In this document: one piece after another, positions 60,467 through 64,000 of the stretch
Layout of the letters: each line of letters starts with the position of its first letter
How positions within the stretch are numbered: the first letter of the stretch is position 1
NCBI GenBank assembly: GCA_052380005.1
Contig: JBQTCJ010000003.1
Length of the DNA: 64,000 nucleotides
Strand: one strand, 5' to 3'
DNA from: Salinarimonas sp052380005
GTDB lineage: Bacteria > Pseudomonadota > Alphaproteobacteria > Rhizobiales > Beijerinckiaceae
Program-made: the position numbers and the translations under genes
Notes under the pieces: model-generated
What the model saw: only the letters and a program-made list of their open reading frames with translations
Database searches by the model: none
What the model was told of the DNA's origin: nothing

Positions 60467-60617
60467 CCCCTCTCCCTCGCGGAGAGGGGCGGGGGGTGTG
60501 GGGCGTCCAGGATCGAGCGCGTGTTCGATGCAGCGCCACGCCGCCGACGCGCTGCATCGAGGTGGAGATGGTCCTGCACGCCCCCCACCCCCGACCCCTC
60601 CCCACGAGTGGGAGGGG
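60467..60617. repeat. nested palindromic intergenic element
   Basis: Three nested levels of symmetry are visible. Hairpins sit at both ends: a 9-bp stem at 60467-60489 and an 8-bp stem at 60595-60617. Imperfect inverted arms of about 25 bp lie at about 60491-60514 and 60568-60592. A perfect 11-bp stem CGATGCAGCGC/GCGCTGCATCG (60526-60536 and 60549-60559) is at the centre. The 290-bp gap between puuE and the convergent cyclophilin gene has no coding potential. It probably ends both transcripts; origin as a non-autonomous palindromic element is inferred. Confidence 0.75.
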
Positions 60618-60675
60618 AGAACGGCGGCGGCGTGCATTCACCGATTGCCGGCGTCGGCCGCGTCTGCGGCCCGCC

Positions 60676-61140
60676 TCAGGCGTCCGCCGCGACCTTCATC
60701 GAGACGATGCGGTCGGGGTCGCGCACGGGCTCGCCGCGCTTGATCTGGTCGACGTTCTCCATGCCCTCGGTGACCTTGCCCCAGACGGTGTACTGCTTGT
60801 CGAGGAAGCGGGCGTCGCCGAAGCAGATGAAGAACTGGCTGTTGGCCGAGTGCGGCGCCGAGGTGCGGGCCATCGAGCAGGTGCCGCGCACGTGCGGCTC
60901 GGCGTTGAACTCCGCCTTGAGGTCGGGCAGGTCGGAGCCGCCGGTGCCCGTGCCGTTGGGGCAGCCGGTCTGGGCCATGAAGCCCTCGATCACGCGATGG
61001 AAGGCGACGCCGTCGTAGAAGCCCTGGCGCGCCAGCGTCTTGATCCGCTCGACGTGGCTCGGCGCGAGGTCCGGGCGCAGCTCGATGACGATGCGGCCCT
61101 TGGTCGTCTCCATCAGGATCGTGTTCTCGGGATCGGCCAT
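60676..61140 (-). CDS. peptidyl-prolyl cis-trans isomerase, cyclophilin, cytoplasmic
   Basis: 154 residues. Active-site Arg in FHRVIEGFMAQTG and the NSQFFICFGD core are typical of bacterial cyclophilins. No signal peptide, so it assists protein folding in the cytoplasm. It follows the exported cyclophilin gene by 48 bp on the same strand. ATG 61140 fits family length. Confidence 0.92.
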   Translation of the reverse strand: MADPENTILMETTKGRIVIELRPDLAPSHVERIKTLARQGFYDGVAFHRVIEGFMAQTGCPNGTGTGGSDLPDLKAEFNAEPHVRGTCSMARTSAPHSANSQFFICFGDARFLDKQYTVWGKVTEGMENVDQIKRGEPVRDPDRIVSMKVAADA

Positions 61141-61188
61141 CGGGCCCTCCTTTGGTTGGTTCGGTGTTGCTGGGGAAAGCCTGCTGCG

Positions 61189-61710
61189 TCACCCGCCGAC
61201 GCGCATCGAGACGATGCGGTCGGGGTTGGGGACCACGCCCGACCGGTCGACGCCCTTGGCGAGCGCATCGATCGCCTCCATGCCGGAGACGACGTCGCCG
61301 ACATAGGTGTACTGCCCGTCGAGCCATTCGGCGCGGTCGTAGACGATGAAGAACTGGCTGTTGGCCGAGTTCGGGCTCTGCGAGCGCGCCATGCCGATCG
61401 AGCCGCGCCGGAAGGGCGTGTTCGTGAACTCGGCGGCGAGGTCCGGCAGCTCCGATCCGCCCATGCCCGTGCCCGTCGGGTCGCCGGTCTGGGCCATGAA
61501 GCCCGCGATCACGCGGTGGAACGGCACGTCGTCGTAGAAACCCTGCTCCGTCAGCGTGCGCAGCCGCTCGGCGTGCTGCGGCGCGAGGTCCGGGCGCAGC
61601 TCGAGCACGACCTCTCCATGGGGTGTCCCCATGACCAGGGTATTCTCCTGAGCCGCGGCCGGCAGCACGGCGGCGAGCAGGAGGGCGAAGGCGGCGAGAA
61701 GCGTCTTCAT
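61189..61710 (-). CDS. peptidyl-prolyl cis-trans isomerase, cyclophilin, exported
   Basis: 173 residues. A signal peptide at 1-20 ends LPAAAQ; the cyclophilin domain follows, with FHRVIAGFMAQTG and NSQFFIVYDRAEWLDG. Likely periplasmic foldase. It is paired with the cytoplasmic copy downstream; the two are clear paralogues. CoaD lies 38 bp upstream on the same strand. Confidence 0.92.
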   Translation of the reverse strand: MKTLLAAFALLLAAVLPAAAQENTLVMGTPHGEVVLELRPDLAPQHAERLRTLTEQGFYDDVPFHRVIAGFMAQTGDPTGTGMGGSELPDLAAEFTNTPFRRGSIGMARSQSPNSANSQFFIVYDRAEWLDGQYTYVGDVVSGMEAIDALAKGVDRSGVVPNPDRIVSMRVGG

Positions 61711-61748
61711 CGATGTCTCCAGGTGGGAGCCGCGGGTCGGGCGCGGCG

Positions 61749-62249
61749 TCAAGCGAGCTTGGCCTTCAGGGCCGCCGCGACGGGCGCCGGCACGAAGGGG
61801 GCGACGTCGCCGCCCATCTTCGCGATCTGGCGCACCAACGTGCCGGAGATGTGGCGGGTCGGCCCGGAGGCGGGCAGGAAGACGGTGCGGATCTCCGGCG
61901 CCATCGCGCCGTTCATGCCCGCCATCTGCATCTCGTAGTCGAAATCCGTCGCGTCCCGCAGGCCGCGCAGGATGATCGTCGCGCCCGCCCGGCGGGCGGC
62001 GTCCACGGCGAGCCCGTCGAAGGTGACGATCTCGACCTCGGCCCGCAGCGAGAGCCCCGCGCAGGTGGCGCGCAGCAGATCGGCCTTCTCGTCGGGCGTG
62101 AACAGCGGCGTCTTGCCCGGGTGCACGCCGATGGCGATGACGATCCGGTCCGCCAGCGCCGCGCCCTGCGCGATGACGTCGGCGTGCCCGTTGGTCACGG
62201 GGTCGAAGGAGCCGGTATAGAGGGCGGTGCGGAGGGCGGCGGGCGGCAT
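61749..62249 (-). CDS. coaD: phosphopantetheine adenylyltransferase
   Basis: 166 residues. Nucleotidyl transferase motif TGSFDPVTNGHADVI at the N-terminus, RGLRDATDFDYEMQMAGMN in the middle, and the C-terminal HISGTLVRQIAKMGGDV. It makes dephospho-CoA in coenzyme A synthesis. The usual ISST/ISSS loop has Gly for the second Ser. ATG 62249 fits family length; the frame is open for 22 codons upstream. Confidence 0.93.
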   Translation of the reverse strand: MPPAALRTALYTGSFDPVTNGHADVIAQGAALADRIVIAIGVHPGKTPLFTPDEKADLLRATCAGLSLRAEVEIVTFDGLAVDAARRAGATIILRGLRDATDFDYEMQMAGMNGAMAPEIRTVFLPASGPTRHISGTLVRQIAKMGGDVAPFVPAPVAAALKAKLA

Positions 62250-62396
62250 GGCCGCAAGCGTTAGCCGAAAAGGGCGGGGGACGGCAAGGGCGCAGGCGGC
62301 GTCGCCCGGTCCCACCGCGCACGCGATCCGACATGCATGTTCCGGACGGCTGGCCAGCGCCGCAGGGCGACCCCCGGCGAGGGCTCGTCGTGCCGC

Positions 62397-63995
62397 TCAC
62401 GGGCGCGCCGGCTCCGGCGTTGCCCCCGACATCCAGCCGAGCAGCACCTGCCGGAGCAGCTCCTGTCCTTCCTCGCTGGCGAGCCAGGCGAGGCCCGTGG
62501 CGGCCGCACGCGGGCCGAGCCGCGCCTCGAGCTCCTCCTCGAGCGTCGCGAGATAGATCCCGTCGCCGATCTCGGGCACGCCCGGGATCCAGTCGGCGCC
62601 CGGCGCGGTGAAGGCGTCGCGCGCCGCCGCCTCGGCCGCCGCATGCGCGGCGAAGACGTCGTCGACGGCGAGCGGGATCGCGTCCTGCACGACCTCGGGA
62701 AGGGCGTCGTGCACGTCCGTCGCGCGCGGCAGGCCCGTGGCCTCCGCGACGGCGTCGAGCGTCTCCACGACGGTGCGCGCGGCGAGGCTCACGAAGGGAT
62801 GCCGGTCGGGCAGGAGCGGATCGGCCTGGTCGGTCGCGATGGCGTCCGCGAGGACGGGCGCGGGCGCGCCGTTCAGGGTCGCCTCGACCGTGGGAGCGCC
62901 CGTGCCGTCGTCGCGGCCGACGCGCACCTCCGCGGTCCATTCGAGCCCGAAGGACACCATGCCGGTGCGCTCCTCGATCCGATCGCCCAGACGATCGATG
63001 CGGTTGCCGACGAGCAGCGTTCCAAGGCCCAGATGGAACGTCGGTGGGATCGCCGCGAGCACGCCGCCGACGCCCATCACCGCCCCCGCGAGCAGGTCGT
63101 CGGCGCGGGCTGAGACCGATAGCGTGAGGCCGTACACCTGCTCCCCCGCGGCGAAGTCCGTGCCGCCCTCGACGGAGAGGCCGATGTCGGCGAGGCCGAG
63201 GCGCCCGTCGAAGCCGTGCAGCCCGGGAATCGCGACGCCGGCATCGACGCTGTGGCCGGCATCGATGCGGGTGACGACGCCGCTCGCGCCGAGGAACGGG
63301 GCGTCGCCCGTCGCCCAGGCCAAGACGCGGCTCGTGTCGACGCTCACCGCGCCGCTGCTCGCGCGCCCGCGCAGGTCCTCGGGGATGGGGCTCGTCGTGT
63401 CGCGCGCGCTCGTGCCGTCGTCGCCGGGGCCGAAGGACCAGCCGACCTGCTGCGGCCCGCCCTGCCAGGGCGTGCTCACGGTCGTCTCGGCAGCGATCGG
63501 ATGGTCCGGGGGGAGGGACCAGCTCACGGTCCAGCTCGTCGGCCGCAGCAAGGACAGCGCCTCACCGACGGGATCGAGCACCGCCTCCTGGATCCTCTCC
63601 CAGAGCGCAGCCTGCGGCTCGGCCTCCCGCTCCGGCCGCCACGCCTCCCAGCTCGGCCGGGGCGGCGCCTCCCAGCTCGGCCGCGGCGGGACGAGGCAGA
63701 CGGTGCGCGGGTCGAGGTATCCCGGCGGGTCCGGCGGGCCGTGCCGGCCGGGGAGTGGCGCGCCGAGGTCGGGAATGTCGAGATGGGGATGGCGGCGGCG
63801 CAGCTCCTCGATCTGCGCACGCAGCGCGGCCGCCGCGTCGGCCGGCATGGACGGGGACGCGACGGGGGCCGGCTCGGGGTCGGGCTGCGCGACGGTCTCG
63901 GGTTTCGGCTCGGGTCGCGGCAGCCCGGGGGGGACGCCGTTCGAGGACGGCTGCCGCGGCCCGGTCTCTCCGGCGTCGTCGTGGCCGGGCGGCAT
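62397..63995 (-). CDS. large protein of unknown function, possibly incomplete at its N-terminus
   Basis: 532 residues from the first ATG inside the window; the frame may open further right. Residues 1-60 are Pro/Glu-rich and disordered. An exact repeat of eight residues, PPRPSWEA, occurs twice near residue 105. The body (about 150-400) is glycine-rich with alternating beta-like strands, such as AGVAIPGLHGFDGRLGLADIGLSV read in parts. A hydrophobic stretch GAVMGVGGVLAAIPPTF lies near 310, and the end is helical. I do not recognise a family. Outer-membrane or surface roles are possible, but no signal peptide is seen. Confidence 0.65.
   Translation of the reverse strand: MPPGHDDAGETGPRQPSSNGVPPGLPRPEPKPETVAQPDPEPAPVASPSMPADAAAALRAQIEELRRRHPHLDIPDLGAPLPGRHGPPDPPGYLDPRTVCLVPPRPSWEAPPRPSWEAWRPEREAEPQAALWERIQEAVLDPVGEALSLLRPTSWTVSWSLPPDHPIAAETTVSTPWQGGPQQVGWSFGPGDDGTSARDTTSPIPEDLRGRASSGAVSVDTSRVLAWATGDAPFLGASGVVTRIDAGHSVDAGVAIPGLHGFDGRLGLADIGLSVEGGTDFAAGEQVYGLTLSVSARADDLLAGAVMGVGGVLAAIPPTFHLGLGTLLVGNRIDRLGDRIEERTGMVSFGLEWTAEVRVGRDDGTGAPTVEATLNGAPAPVLADAIATDQADPLLPDRHPFVSLAARTVVETLDAVAEATGLPRATDVHDALPEVVQDAIPLAVDDVFAAHAAAEAAARDAFTAPGADWIPGVPEIGDGIYLATLEEELEARLGPRAAATGLAWLASEEGQELLRQVLLGWMSGATPEPARP
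63643..63690. repeat. 24-bp tandem duplication inside the unknown gene
   Basis: Two adjacent 24-bp units (63643-63666 and 63667-63690) differ at few positions and encode the repeated PPRPSWEA peptide. In-frame length suggests expansion by replication slippage within the coding sequence. Confidence 0.7.
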
Positions 63996-64000
63996 GCGGT

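Noticed and set aside
1..64000. tRNA, rRNA, prophage, integrase or insertion-sequence genes
   Set aside because: Looked for conserved tRNA T-loop and rRNA stretches and for transposase/integrase motifs; none recognised by eye. A tRNAscan-SE or ISfinder run would settle it.

Overview
The window looks like ordinary chromosome of a very GC-rich alphaproteobacterium, most likely in the Hyphomicrobiales (Rhizobiales). The evidence is the LdtR-type MarR regulator, the DUF6163 protein, an Asp-type HemB, a Sinorhizobium-like enuR-ehuABCD-eutABC-doeAB ectoine catabolic cluster, TamA/TamB, and Gly/Ala/Arg-rich proteins with strong G/C third-position use. I cannot assign a genus; a Salinarimonas- or Methylobacterium-like organism would fit. 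I see no rRNA, tRNA, CRISPR array, IS transposase, integrase or prophage gene. Genes are tightly packed, often with 1-4 bp start/stop overlaps, and no gene-free gap exceeds about 300 bp.

Layout. 1-2982 (-): three-gene coiled-coil/DUF6384 operon, cut by the left edge. 3092-5410: rhodanese, DUF599, DUF3253 and a GntR/UTRA regulator. 5451-9918 (-): subtilisin autotransporter, LdtR, DUF6163 and 3-hydroxyisobutyryl-CoA hydrolase. 10086-12558 (+): EamA transporter, HemB, small lipoprotein. 12722-17096 (+): five overlapping genes (inositol-3-phosphate synthase, histidine phosphatase, methyltransferase, clan-A glycosidase-like protein, PIG-L deacetylase) that look like part of an undescribed inositol/sugar conjugate pathway. 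17345-20992 (+): phosphonate/phosphate ABC transporter phnD-phnC-phnE-phnE behind a candidate Pho box. 21117-24696 (+): ECF sigma factor, anti-sigma factor, exported protein, zinc-ribbon protein and a CHASE3/HisKA_2 kinase. 24949-31526 (+): tamA-tamB, ending in a 196-bp palindromic element.

31737-34850 (-): molybdopterin oxidoreductase and an isoaspartyl-methyltransferase-like protein. 34966-39787 (+): penicillin-acylase-type Ntn hydrolase, GH3-type acyl-amide synthetase and dienelactone-hydrolase-like protein, an amide-making/amide-breaking set. 39720-40331 (-): YciB. 40438-50107 (-): ectoine/hydroxyectoine uptake and catabolism with its PLP-dependent regulator EnuR; a divergent Lrp/AsnC gene follows. 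50743-54662 (+): EngB, DUF423, ArgB, pyrimidine 5'-nucleotidase and a lysophospholipase-like hydrolase. 54769-60385 (+): YnjBCD-type ABC transporter, UraH and a fused PuuE-UraD protein (urate degradation). 60676-63995 (-): two cyclophilins, CoaD and a large unrecognised protein reaching the right edge.

The parts most worth follow-up are the inositol operon, the GH3/acylase pair, the two palindromic elements, the repeat-rich control regions of the ectoine cluster, and a recurring pattern in which each ABC binding-protein gene is followed by a strong hairpin.
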